From NCBI GenBank assembly GCA_027627225.1, contig CM051026.1:4421915-4485914 (forward strand): a stretch of 64,000 nucleotides of DNA, read 5' to 3'. The notes beneath the pieces are model-generated. The model had not been told where the DNA came from. It was given only the letters and a program-made list of their open reading frames with translations, and searched no databases. Origin of the DNA: Congeria kusceri (Eukaryota; Mollusca; Bivalvia; Myida; Dreissenidae). Position numbers and translations under genes: made by a program. How positions within the stretch are numbered: position 1 is the first letter of the stretch; every line of letters starts with the position of its first letter. Of the stretch, positions 46,185 through 56,505 are shown piece by piece.

Positions 46185-46445
46185 CCCAGCCAGCACACTG
46201 ATATCGGATAGATATCGGTAGCCAAACGGTATATCGGCAAATCGGCCCGATGTCTATCCGATGTTAATCCGTTCGCCGCCCGATATACGTAATTAGCAAT
46301 AAAGTCATGTTATATGCAACAATTTTAATGAAATATTAAAAAAATAATAACATTCGTACCACAAAACATAAATCTGGTCAATAATAAATATGCAACTTGT
46401 GGTTAATTTTACCGATAGCGGGCCGACAGCGGCCCGATGTAGTCG
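46185..46445. repeat. Left terminal and subterminal repeats of the DUF4806 element
   Basis: Within the first 110 bp there are at least six GATATCGG-like motifs in both orientations (ATATCGG at 46201, 46213 and 46231, CGGCCCGATG, TATCCGATG, GCCCGATATAC). A detached block at 46411-46440 is near-palindromic (CGGGCCG/CGGCCCG). Spaced, two-orientation short motifs inside a TIR are typical of transposase binding sites. Confidence 0.6.
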
Positions 46446-46793
46446 TAAATGTTTTCGTTGAAGATCGATAAATTCGTTCGGTTCCAAGCCATGATTCTGG
46501 AAATTGTCATAACCTTCTGGCGGCAAAGTTGAAACAGGCGATTGCGAACAAAGAAATTGCGTATTGCGTTTTTTTCGGAGATCTTCCTTAAAGTTAAAGT
46601 TAGTATTTGTAAATTATAATATATAATCTACTTATTTTTTGTAACGCACATGTACATTTGTGCGTAAATAACTTGAAGGTACAGTAAGAATTTGGATATA
46701 CTTTGATAATATATATTCGCGAGGTATAAAAATGTTAAAATAACGCAGTTTAAAGAAATCCATTTTCCAAACATAGTTTTCTCTATTTTTAAG

Positions 46794-47075
46794 GGGAATA
46801 ACTGTATACTTATTAATGACAATGTTGGCATTATAAGAAATATATTTACCAACGAAACAAATGACAAATATGCTGTTTATGAATTGTTCACTTATTCAAC
46901 AAATTTTTTCAGTATACCACTACCTTCTTCAGACTTAAGAATTAAACATGTTAGAAAACTGAGTGGTTCTTTGTGTGAAGCACTATTAACTGATATTACT
47001 TGTAAATGTGTGCTTCTGCCATTAGATGATGGATTTGTTTGCATTCCCCTTATTCATGATTTGGTACCTAAGTAA
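46794..47075 (+). CDS. C-terminal exon of a transposon-like protein (partial)
   Basis: An acceptor CTCTATTTTTAAG (ending 46793) opens a 93-codon frame to TAA at 47073-47075. It reads GNNCILINDNVGIIRNIFTN, later YELFTYSTNFFSIP and CKCVLLPLDDGFVCIPLIHD. The order 'CVL..NxVGxIxNI ... FFxxP ... SxxLxxxLxxI..KCVLLP....V.IPLxH' is what I recall from the C-termini of large 'transposase domain-containing' proteins in invertebrates. Upstream exons are absent, and the 600 bp to the left terminus has no plus-strand continuation, so this is a remnant or the last exon of an internally deleted gene. Confidence 0.45.
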   Translation, partial: GNNCILINDNVGIIRNIFTNETNDKYAVYELFTYSTNFFSIPLPSSDLRIKHVRKLSGSLCEALLTDITCKCVLLPLDDGFVCIPLIHDLVPK

Positions 47076-47322
47076 TACTGTTACCTAAGTAAGAGGAAAT
47101 GATATACATCATTTTCATGTATAATTATGTAGTCAAGTCGAGTTTCATCCATTAATGAAATTTTTATCACTTAGATTTCAAGTTTCATTATATCAGTCTG
47201 ATAACAATCTGCAAATATGTCGGACTCAATACACAAGAATTCAAACTGTACCTTCAAGTTGACATTTTCAAAAAGAAACAACGTTACTAAACTGCTATGT
47301 TTTGATTTTGTAATGCCAGATC

Positions 47323-50210
47323 ATGTCAAAATACCTGGTAGTTGAGTTTTCCTCGAATGAAGTTGCTGTTGTGTCGGAAAAATGGTTAATTGATGAGGCG
47401 GATGGAAGCAAGAAGGTGCTTTGGCCCCAAATAAAGTCATCCATAAGACTGCATATGGCTGTAAAACAACACCAAGAGCCAGAAGATACTTGGATTTCCT
47501 GTGGTATCCGCCGGGTGATGTATATTACAGGTAATCAAAGCCCTGACGTGCCAGATTATTTTTGTGATATGAATAATGCACAAAGAAATGGTGATGTTTG
47601 TGATTATTTACCAAATTGGAAATGGAAAATGTAGCGTGCCGTAACAAAAACATTCGTGATCTGTAGCACACTTAATTTCTGTGTTTTGACAGTTGAAGAT
47701 TTCAGTTATAAGGTATCATGCATATTTCTTAAATCAACTCAATATTGAGAAATTGTTTCCTTCTTTCATAATTAATTTAATGAATTTAAAGTACATGAAC
47801 GATTGAAAGACTTGATAGCCATTCATTGTTTAAGCATTAAAAACATGATCGTTAATGTGATAGCCATTCATTGTTTAAGCATTAAAAACATGATCGTTAA
47901 TGTGATAGCCATTCATTGTTTAAGCATTAAAAACATGATCGTTAATGTGATAGCTATTCATTGTTTAAGCATTAAAAACATGATTGTTAATGTTTATGCC
48001 TATGGAAAGAAAAGCTTTATGTTGTAGAACATAGTTCTATTTACTTATTATATATATATGCACTTTAAAACATCTTCAGATTCCTTTGAAAAAGCACAGC
48101 AGAAGGCTAAGGAGGCTGAAGACGGGTCAGATCTGCAAACAGATGCAGATGTATCAAGACAGCCTCCAGTTGCTCGAAAAAGAAAACACAGGTTATCTCA
48201 AATTTACTTTTTGTTTTTTACTTAATGTTTTTAACAGTCTCATAACGGCAAAAGCAAAACTAAATATGTGTTCACAATAGCAACAATTAAAACCCCCGTT
48301 GCAATCAAAATTCTTTTAAAAAATCATTCGAAAAATCCGTTCTTAAACAGAATTTATTATAATAATAAACGAAAAAACAACATTGAAACATGAGACAACA
48401 TAATGATAAGGTTTCTTCGATTTAAGGCCAAACCCACGCTTCCTTGATTCGAATTCTGAAACAGAAGATGAATCGCTTGAAACTTGTGTTGCCAAGAAGC
48501 GGTTGGTTACCACCGAAGACTCGGCTAGCTTGATGCCAACACCTCCCCCTAAAATCAACTTACCTGTCGGAACAGGATGTCATTCCCCCACGTTGTCGTC
48601 GCCCAGGCCCAGCAACAGACAGCTGGGTGCAGAATGCGGACCATCATCCCCAAGGCCCAGCAATAAACAGCTGGGTGCAGAATCCGGATTGTCGACACCA
48701 AGGCCCAGCAGTAAACAGCCGGGTGAAGATTCCGCACTATTGTTGCCCAGACCCAGCCTTCAACAGCCAACCCACATTTCCAGTGGTGAATCTTCAAGGT
48801 TGTCTTCTGACAGACCACAAATTATTGTTTCAGGTACTTACTATTCCTGAAGTATTTTCTTTGGTTGTTAACATGTTATTTGTGTTATGTAATTATTTTT
48901 GACATTTTGTCATTGCACCTTTACCTAAACTATGGGAAGTATTTTATTAACTACATTTTTATGTCTTTACGCAACATTTTTTGCATTTTTATTTAAAATC
49001 TGTGCTTCAATACATAAACATGTAGTAAGAAATAGTTTCTATAATTTTAAGATAAGAGGACTAATTATTTTTTATTATCCCTTAGGATAATTACACTGAG
49101 TAAAATTAATTTGTTAAATACATTTCAATTTAAGGTGTTCATTTCTCAAACAAATAAATTGTACTAATTTGCATTAACCATTACATCCTGATTAAAAAAG
49201 TAAGTTTTATGCAACACAGTGACAGTCATATCCTTAACCATTTTTAGGGAAGGATATTTCTATCCTGCGCTCCTTAGAGGAGATAAAACACGATCAGCGC
49301 GAGATCAAGACAATGTTGGCTACCTTGATTCAACGCATGAACGGACCTGTCGGAGGCCAGGAACTTCCTGAAGGAATCAACCTTCCGGTGAGGAATGTGG
49401 AGGATGTGCAGGAAGTCGAGCAGAGGCTTTGTGATAAAGCCACATTACGGATGTTGGTATGTACTGTCGGACTCGTGTTATGAAATTCTATGTAGAATTA
49501 CTGTGTATTATCTTCTAATTCGGCTGTCTTTAACTTATCAAAGCTTGTACCCTTAAATTTTGTTTTTAAAACTTTTGTATATTTGTTCCTCGCAGGTGGA
49601 CTATTTATCCAATGTTGGGGGGTCCTCCGTAAAACTCATGACCAAGCATCTAATGACGGGGGTCCTCGAAAACCAGTTGGCTAGAGACTTTAACTGGACG
49701 GGGCGCGGAAAGATGTCCTTTCAGTCGCTTAAGCTGTGTTTGGCTATTCTACGTAAGACACTTTTATAACATTATAGTACTATAGTCAGCAGTAATGCAA
49801 TACTTTATGCATATAATTTAACAAGAATGTGTTATTCTGATGACTATGAATTAAACTGCCATGATATTTGAGGTTTTAAAACCGTACATCAAAATTGAAT
49901 AGCACTGTGTATTTGAAAGTTTAACAATAATACTTGTCCATGAAAAAGTAAGCGAATATCCTGTTTTAATAAATTAAAAATCTTAATTAAGATATTTAAG
50001 CAAATGTATTTAATTGATCATTAATATACCTAAATTTGTACTTTTTCAGTAGCTGTCAAGCGAGTCTTTCCAAACACAACAAACAGCGAAACGGAGTATT
50101 TCATAAAAGAATGGCTCCGAAATGCCAGTGACCGTGAGGGTGGGCGCAAAAAGCGCAGCAAGCCATCAACAACGACATCGGCCATGGCTCACGAAGATTC
50201 TGATGAATAG
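47323..50210 (+). CDS. DUF4806-domain protein, 6 exons, 417 aa
   Basis: Exons are 47323-47530, 48080-48191, 48427-48833, 49248-49456, 49596-49752 and 50050-50210. All introns are GT-AG; lengths sum to 1254 nt with every phase consistent. The N-terminus (1-69) has SKYLVVEF and W..D.ADG..VLWP, as in other DUF4806 proteins from memory, then a charged linker with RKRK. Residues about 163-220 hold a 16-residue repeat (PRPSNRQLGAE type, about 3.5 copies). A heptad helix follows (SLEEIKHDQREIKTMLATLI). About 285-390 is the DUF4806-like region: LPVRNVEDVQEVEQRL, LVDYLSNVGG, LMTGVLENQLARDFNWTGRG, LKLCLAIL, then VFPN..EYFIKEWLRNA. A basic tail ends the protein. Biochemical function is unknown; the fold is presumed protein- or DNA-binding. 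It lies inside the TIRs at 46185/51380. AATAAA occurs at 50664. Confidence 0.85.
47813..47996 (+). repeat. 45 bp tandem repeat in intron 1 of the DUF4806 gene, 4 copies
   Basis: GATAGCCATTCATTGTTTAA plus GCATTAAAAACATGATCGTT and AATGT repeats four times with two substitutions in the last copy. It is open in one frame only because 45 is a multiple of three; it lies between a good donor (47531) and acceptor (48079). Confidence 0.9.
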
Positions 50211-50298
50211 TTAACTTTATATGTGTCCGTTAATTGTTACTTTACAATTTAAATCTTAACTTATAAAACTTATGATTTTTATTGTGTAAACCATAATT

Positions 50299-50357
50299 AG
50301 ACTCCCTAGTGCCATTTGGATTAAAAGGTGATCGCCGTGACCACTCGGCCATCCGGA
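50299..50357 (-). pseudogene. tRNA-Ser/Leu-like fragment (minus strand)
   Basis: The minus strand reads GTCCGGATGGCCGAGTGGTC, ACGGCGATCACCTTTTAATC, a typical class II D arm and the start of an anticodon arm. The variable and T arms and the B box are missing. It resembles the plus-strand element at 35880 (GGCGAT..CTTTT-ATCC). Confidence 0.5.
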
Positions 50358-50594
50358 CTGTTATAAGGAGTCTGCTTTTTATACTTTATATAAGTGATCT
50401 ACGTGTTGTTACAAAATTTAACGGAATTAACAGAAACAATCCAAATTATTCAATTTTATCAATTTCAAATGATCACAATTCATAAACGAAACTGTATTTT
50501 CATAATGAGTCTATGCCATTAGTGTCATTTCGCTCCCTGATGTGTTCCTTAAAATTATATTTTGAATCTGTGAACAAGTCTCTTTAAGACTGTG

Positions 50595-51030
50595 TATTGT
50601 TCCAAATAGGTAGTCGAAAATAGGGTGTGAATATAATTAGATTGTAGATAAAAAGTTCATTGTAATAAAAATATATAATTATGTAATTGAATTTCTATTA
50701 ATTGCCCTTAATTTTTGTTTCATGCATGTTGTGTGTTATTCTTAGACGCCTTTATCCATCAATACGTTTATTGTTTCATTTTGAATAGTCTAAAATAAGG
50801 CGTTAAGATCACACTTTGACACATGTATACCCTTCTATAATAAAAACGATTGCGTTTTTTTTTTTTCATTTTTGTATTTTATCGTGTTGTTGCCTCAAGA
50901 CTGGCTATTGTTCCAAATAGGTAGTCGAAAATAGGGCGTGATTTATGGTGAATATACTTATATGGTAGATAAAAACTTTCATTGTAATAAAAATATAGAA
51001 TCATGTAATTGAATTACTATTTATATTATT
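50595..51030 (+). repeat. ~305 bp-spaced direct duplication
   Basis: TATTGTTCCAAATAGGTAGT, CGAAAATAGGG.GTGA, GGTAGATAAAAA..TTCATT and GTAATAAAAATATA..AT then ATGTAATTGAATT occur at 50600-50720 and again at 50905-51030, a few percent diverged, inside the right part of the DUF4806 element. Confidence 0.8.
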
Positions 51031-51204
51031 GTCCTTCTTAATGCCTGTTTTTAAAAACGAAACTGTTGGAATAATTAATGTTTATTATGATTATTAAAAG
51101 TATAAGTTTAATATCTTCCTTTATGGAATAAAAATAAATATTTGGAAATATAATGTGTTTTTTTTAAATTTATTATTGATTTATTTAGGCGATGCGAAAA
51201 TAAC

Positions 51205-51380
51205 GGCATCACATATAACCGATAACGGGCCGACGGCGGCCCGATAAATAATCTCGCCGATATCGGGCCGAGCAAATGCCGATGGGCAAAACGATAACGG
51301 CCCGACATCGTTGCCGATATCGGGCCGATATAAGAACGAGATCGGGCCGACGGCGGCCCGATATATGTTTGCTAGCTGGG
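51205..51380. repeat. Right terminal and subterminal repeats of the DUF4806 element
   Basis: Repeated CGATATCGGGCCGA (51258, 51315) and GGGCCGACGGCGGCCCGATA (51228, 51345) alternate with CGATAACGG, ending ATATATGTTTGCTAGCTGGG. The overlapping minus-strand ORFs of 66-77 codons are translations of these repeats. Confidence 0.6.
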
Positions 51381-51454
51381 AACTTAGCAACCGTCAGTGC
51401 ATTGTTGTTTCCACTGTTGTTTGTTTTGCGGTTCAAGGACAATCGTGCGTGTTT

Positions 51455-52045
51455 GCCTGTGAAAGTGTGCGCGTGAACGTGTGTGCATGTGTGCCTGTGA
51501 AAGTGTGAGCGTGTTCACCTGAACGTGTGCGTATTCGCCTGTGAACGGTAGTAAGTGTGTGCGTGTTCGTCTGTGAACGTGTGTGTGTGTTCGCCCGTGA
51601 AGGTGTGCGTGTTCGTCTTTTAACGTGTCCCGCTTTTAACGTGTTCGCCTTATATCATATACGTGTTCCTCCTTTAAAGTGTAAGTGTTCGTCGTTTAAC
51701 TTGTACGTTTTCGCCTGTGAACGTGTGCGTTTTCGTATTTTAACGTGCGCGTTTTCGTCTTTTCACATGTTAGTTTTTGTCTGTTAACGTGTGTGTGTTT
51801 GTCTTTTATCGTGCGCATGTTCGTATTTTAACGTGTGCTTGTTCGTCTTTTAACGTGTGCTTATTCGTCTTTTAACGTGTGCGTGTCGTCTTTTAACGTG
51901 TGCGTGTTTGTCTATTAACGTGTTCGTCTTTAAACGTGTGCGTGTTAGTTTTTTAACGTGTTCGCCTATGAACGTGTACGTGTTGCGTGCACGTGGTCGA
52001 CTATGAACGTTTGCCTGACGGTCTCTGTGCCTGTGTGTGTTAACC
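51455..52045 (+). repeat. GT-rich degenerate minisatellite (~20 bp, AACGTGTGCGTGTTCGTC)
   Basis: About 25-30 imperfect units of the form TTTTAACGTGTGCGTGTTCG or CCTGTGAACGTGTGCGTGTT, with strong strand asymmetry (the + strand is almost devoid of runs of A and C) and CpG in nearly every unit. Non-coding; ORFs on both strands are by-products. Confidence 0.85.
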
Positions 52046-52049
52046 AATA

Positions 52050-52900
52050 CATGTTCGTGTGTCCACTGACTTTTGAATAATAATTTAATACAATGTTGTG
52101 TAGTCTATATATTTATACACATATATAGATTAGGCACAGCGGATTCATTTCTGCGATTTAGTTTATTTTCATGTTAAAAAGCAACACCATATCATGTGAT
52201 TTTTTCCCTCAGTATACTGTTTATCAATATATTATTAACGCACAACATCGTTGGTCAGCACCAATTGCGACTATTTTATGCCATGCTTTTCAACTATTGC
52301 TTATGAAGTTAACTTGGAAGGCTTATTATTAAATGATGAAAATGTAATATTTCTTTTCACCATGAGAGATAACTAGTAAAACGCACTAGGCAGAATTACA
52401 TCGGGATTTATTCCCCTTATATTAGAAATCCTTTTTTGCATATGTTTGCTGCTTAGTGTAACCGCAGTATATATTTGTACATTAAGTACTAGTTAATTTT
52501 TATTTCTGTAGTATAATTATTTGTAAGGATATAACAATAATATTAACCATGTATACAATTATGTCGTCGCCTGAAAGGTTCGTAGGCGGTCATTGACTAG
52601 TTTTGTTGGGTTTATCGTGCTGCTGAAAGTGTAAGGTGATTTGGTGTAACCTAAATTACCCTAAACCGCCGCAAAGTGAGTGTGCTCCCAGTTGCATAGG
52701 AGAGTGATAGGAAATTTATAGAAAATATCAACAACTTCATATTCATTATAACAAACGATGGCCCAATGATGTAACAAATTCACTTTTTTGAAATTTTGAA
52801 CACTTCCTTTCCATGCAAGAAGAATATGATTTGGGTACATATCAAAAACTGTACTCAATCACAAATTTCACAGAAAATGCGAAGAATGATATTGCGATGT
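52050..52900 (+). other. AT-rich sequence, no feature recognised
   Basis: No protein-like ORF, no repeat structure apparent. Confidence 0.4.
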
Positions 52901-52918
52901 GTGAAGAATTAGACCCTA

Positions 52919-52968
52919 TTTTTCACACGTGTGAAAAAAGAGGTCATAGTTTTCACACGTGTGAAAAA
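52919..52968. promoter_or_regulatory. Two E-box palindromes, centres 30 bp apart
   Basis: TTTTTCACACGTGTGAAAAA (52919-52938) is a perfect 20 bp palindrome and TTTTCACACGTGTGAAAA (52950-52967) a perfect 18 bp one, both centred on CACGTG. The repeated arms suggest a binding site for a dimeric factor or a small duplicated hairpin. No adjacent gene start is visible, so function is open. Confidence 0.4.
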
Positions 52969-53191
52969 TTGTTTTGTGAAAAATATGGTCGTACAAAGGT
53001 ACAAGTGTGTTATTTACGGATAAATTAACTTAAAAATAGTATGTCGTATTAAATAAACGAGTTTGTTTAACATCAATGTACGAAAATCTGTGTAAATGCA
53101 AAAAAAAAGAGAATATAACATGATACAGCAATAGATCTATATGAGCGATCAATCATGATTCAATCATGAGCAATCAATCATGATACGTGTC

Positions 53192-53366
53192 TGGGCCCGT
53201 ATTCATCACACTGCTTAGCACACACGCACTCTTTCATCCATCGAGTTCCAGTTAGAAACATTTCAAATGAACGATTTCATATTCACATAAAACGCTATAT
53301 CTGAACGTTTCACTTACGTATATCTTAAGTTAAGATTGTTCACAGGAGCTTTGTGAATACCACCCC
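53192..53366. mobile_element. MITE-like element (GGGCCCGTATTCA ends)
   Basis: GGGCCCGTATTCATCACACT on the left and TTTGTGAATACCACCCCGGC on the right are imperfectly inverted (GTATTCA/TGAATAC), around ACTTACGTATATCTTAAGTT. Elements ending CCCGTATTCA are common in bivalve DNA from memory. No ORF. Confidence 0.4.
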
Positions 53367-53670
53367 GGCTAATCGATGATCACATTATTTGTAAACCACG
53401 CGTGTCACGGTTTCCTCGTGCACATCATTATTTATCTATCGATGCTGGAAACTGCCACTGTACATTGTGCATGAAGAAATCGTCCATTTCATGGCGCTCA
53501 CTGACGTAAATAAGCACTGTGACCCGTTCTATAAATAGATGTCGCGTCACATGTCGCGTCACACACACAGACCCAAAGGCACGTAAATGATCATTTTGCC
53601 AGAATCGAGTACGAGGCCGCTTTTCCGTATGTCCGCATCCGCCAGCGTATCCGTATCCACATTATTATTA

Positions 53671-53905
53671 CGCGCGTCGTTGTGACGCGTGGTTGTGTTA
53701 CGTGCGTTGTAGTTACGCGTGGTTGTGTTACGTGCGTCGTTGTGACGCGTAATTGTGGTACGTGCGTCGTTGTGACGCGTGGTTGTACTACGTCGATATG
53801 ACGCGTGGTTGTGTTGCGTGTATGTGACACGTGGTTGTGTTGCGGGTGTGTGACACGTGGTTGTGTTGCGTGGATGTGACACGTGGTTGTGTTGCTTGGA
53901 TCTGT
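53671..53905 (+). repeat. CpG-rich minisatellite (30 bp units, then ~25 bp units)
   Basis: CGTGCGTCGTTGTGACGCGT plus GGTTGTGTTA repeats at 53671, 53701, 53731 and 53761, then shorter units GACACGTGGTTGTGTTGCG continue to about 53905. ACGCGT or ACACGT is in each unit. Minus-strand Thr/His/Asn-rich ORFs are by-products. 53906-54870 holds nothing recognised apart from a GTT run at 54515. Confidence 0.9.
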
Positions 53906-54879
53906 GGTGTTGTTTACCGGTATATTAATGTATAGGATTTGCCACGTACATAGAATGCACGAGTTTTTACAGGAAATCAATCGTTAAAGTACAGTACACT
54001 AGTTTCGTGTACGCCTTGTGTCTAGTAAATACACATGGTGTAGGTATGAATTATAGTATTTCGGACAGTGTATCCGTGTTGGGTAATTCTGACTGTAAAA
54101 TATAGCCATTTCATATAAGAACGGTGCTTGTAAAAACGCATAGTGGAATTAACTTTTGTAAACTCGTGCACAAATGTTTTCGTCTAATGGCACTAATGGC
54201 GATATTTGAATATTTCTTTATTTTTTGCCATCATTATTTGTGAACATTTTGTGGATTGTGAAATAAACAGCAGATAAGAACGTGGACTGTGCAACAAAGC
54301 GGCGCTGTTGTCTGGAAGTAGAAGTAAGCAAAGATACGCTACGCTTTAGTTTTATATGAAAAAGGGTTCAATTCAACATGGACATGTTTGTCAGCGTGCT
54401 AATTTCCATTTGCTCGTAGTAAACAGTATCTATGATATTATAGTGCTTAGAAAACGTTATTAGTTATTAAAATATTTCACAAACGTATAATTCTTAATGA
54501 CTTTACAATGTTGTTGTAGTTGTTGTTGTTGTTGTTTTCGAAAAAAATATTTGCACATATATAAAAACTTTTTTTTTTACTTAAATGATAATTCAGTGGT
54601 CTATGTTGCAATATTCTATGTTGAATAGGACAAAGTATTGAATGTCCTGTTTATTTCGATATGCATATAATTCTTTTATACAAAAATACATTTATAAATA
54701 GATTACGTTTTAACCCAACGTGTCTTAATTAAATATGTTTATTTTTTGGAGAGAAAGTTGACACATTTTATGTATAGTTAAGTTGTTATCAAGGCTTTTC
54801 TCTGAACCGAAATATAATGACAGCTGAAAAAAGGCTGTCAAAACATTCTTCATATAGTTTCAGGATTTGGCAGCTGGAT

Positions 54880-55290
54880 TTAAGAAATTATTTTCGACTT
54901 CTCGTTGTTTGTCAGCTAATAAACAACGGTTTGGAGTTCTGATGCGCAGTAATTAAATCGCGAGGGCTTTAGCCGGAGTAGCCTTAGTAGACGCGCATCA
55001 GAACGACTAACAGGTGTTTATTTACAGAGAAACAACGATAATGCGAAAACTTACTTTGATTCTAACGTGATCTGACATTAAATTCTGCAATTACAATTCG
55101 AACTATATTTTACAGTTTCGGAAGTATATCGCGTTGTTAAATGGTGAATTAACCACGGACATGTTTGTTCTTTGTCTATAGAAAACTCTGTGTGTCAAGA
55201 TAGAATTAAGAAATTATTTTCATTTTATCGTTGTTTATCGGCAAATAAACAACGATATGGAGTTCTGATGCGTGGGAATTAAACAACGAG
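54880..55290 (+). repeat. Fold-back family H, fullest copy
   Basis: CTCGTTGTTTGTCAGCTAAT, AAACAACGGTTTGGAGTTCT and GATGCGC lie at the start, with the inverse GCGCATCAGAAC near 54993. A second set (TTATCGTTGTTTATCGGCAA, ATAAACAACGATATGGAGTT, CTGATGCGTGGGAATTAAAC) lies at 55225-55280. Fragments occur at 23575, 26080 and 37240. Looks like a composite of palindromic elements; no ORF. Confidence 0.6.
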
Positions 55291-55760
55291 GGTCTTGTCG
55301 CATTGATCGACGACGCCTTCCCAAATTCATCCCGGACATGCTTGATTGTATTTATGTTTGGATTTCCCGCCCAGAACTTCGTACAAATGACATCCAGTAA
55401 ACTGTTCTCCTTGACCCCGGTACACGCGCGCTCTGTCGTCATTTCCGATTACAGCGAAGCTGAAATGTTCTATGAAGACAACTATAGCCTAGTCGCCCCT
55501 TGAACGTCGAGCATGTTGTCTGCCCCAGATCCACGGTGCCGTAAACCAAATTTCGAAGACTTCTACGTCACAGGCCATATTCGCGTATATATCTGTCCAG
55601 TAACCGTCTGTCGCTGATGCGTCACTGGCGCGTGTCGATTGTGCTATTCCCCGCTTCTTGTGCATTTTGTTTGCGGAGCTCGGTTACATTTAAGTCTGTG
55701 GCGGTCTCATACACTACCGGTAGCGGGGAATTTATAACGGATCAATGCTGTCGCCATCGG
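55206..55760 (-). pseudogene. Decayed minus-strand coding-like sequence, unidentified
   Basis: On the minus strand, frames read INSPLPVVYETATDLNVTEL..., then after stops and shifts MTTERACTGVKENSLLDVIC and TKFWAGNPNINTIKHVRDEF. Composition is protein-like and GC is raised, with at least four stops. I recognise no family. Plus-strand ORFs over the same bases look less natural. Confidence 0.3.
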
Positions 55761-55854
55761 CTGTCGATAAAATGCTCGTGCTTCCTTCGATTGTCGAGGT
55801 GTGTGAGTCTCAAAATGACATCGAAAATCGAAGATCAAAATTCGAAAATAAAGC

Positions 55855-56505
55855 TGGTGCGAATTTCGAGCCAGCTCTGAGATCGACATTCAAACATTAA
55901 ACGCGAATATCGAGCTGGTGAGAATATCGAGCCAGCTCTGAGATCGACATTCAAACATAAAACGCAAATATCGAGCTGGTGCGAATATCGAGCCAGCCCT
56001 GAGATCGACATTCAAACATAAAACGCAAATATCGAGCTGGTGCCAATATCGAGCCAGCTCTGAGATCGACATTCAAACATTAAACGCGAATATCGAGCTG
56101 GTGCCAATTTCGAGCCAGCTCTGAGATCGACATTCAAACATTAAACGCAAATATCGAGCTGGTGCGAATATCGAGCCAGCCCTGAGATCGACATTCAAAC
56201 ATTAAACGCGAATGTCGAGCTGGTGCGAATATCGAGCCAGCTCTGAGATCTCATTCAAACATGAACCGCGAATATCGAGCTATGTTGAATATCGAATCAG
56301 CTGTGAGATCAACATAATTACATTCAAACATGAAACGCGAATATCAAGCTGGTGCGAATATCGAGCCAGCTCTGAGATCGACATTCAAACATGAAGCACG
56401 AATAACGAGCTTGGTTGAATATCGAGCCAGCTCTTTTGATCGGCATTCAGATATGTACCGCGAATATCGAGCTTGTGCGAATATCGAGCCAGCTCAGACA
56501 TCGAC
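55855..56505 (+). repeat. 61 bp tandem array with internal inverted arms, ~11 copies
   Basis: GAGCCAGCTCTGAGATCGAC recurs at 55868, 55929, 55990, 56051, 56112, 56173 and 56234 (exactly 61 bp apart), then in diverged, length-variable units to about 56500. Within each unit CGAGCTGG and CCAGCTC are inverted around GTGCGAATATCGAG, so every unit can form a hairpin. A stray diverged copy lies at 63046-63110. Confidence 0.9.

Larger units (their letters stand above)
46185..51380 (+). mobile_element. Putative DNA transposon with TIRs and GATATCGG subterminal repeats, carrying a DUF4806 gene
   Basis: The left end CCCAGCCAGCACACTGATAT and the right end on the minus strand, CCCAGCTAGCAAACATATAT, agree at 16 of these 20 bases, and the next bases CGG are identical. 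Inside both ends lie clustered GATATCGG/CCGATATCGGGCC motifs, including a near-palindromic block ACCGATAGCGGGCCGACAGC (46411) repeated as ACCGATAACGGGCCGACGGC (51220). Flanks read ..GTAA before and AAC.. after, so a 2 bp AA duplication is possible but unproven. Contents on the + strand are a 94-codon exon (46794-47075), then the six-exon DUF4806 gene. No full transposase is present, so the copy is probably immobile. The superfamily is not identified. Confidence 0.55.

Noticed and set aside
51108..51508. Overlapping ORFs on both strands rich in Arg and Gly
   Set aside because: They translate the GATATCGG/CGGGCCG subterminal repeats and the adjacent minisatellite.
53559..53980. Minus-strand Thr/His/Asn-rich ORFs of 107 and 129 codons
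   Set aside because: By-products of the 30 bp CpG-rich minisatellite.
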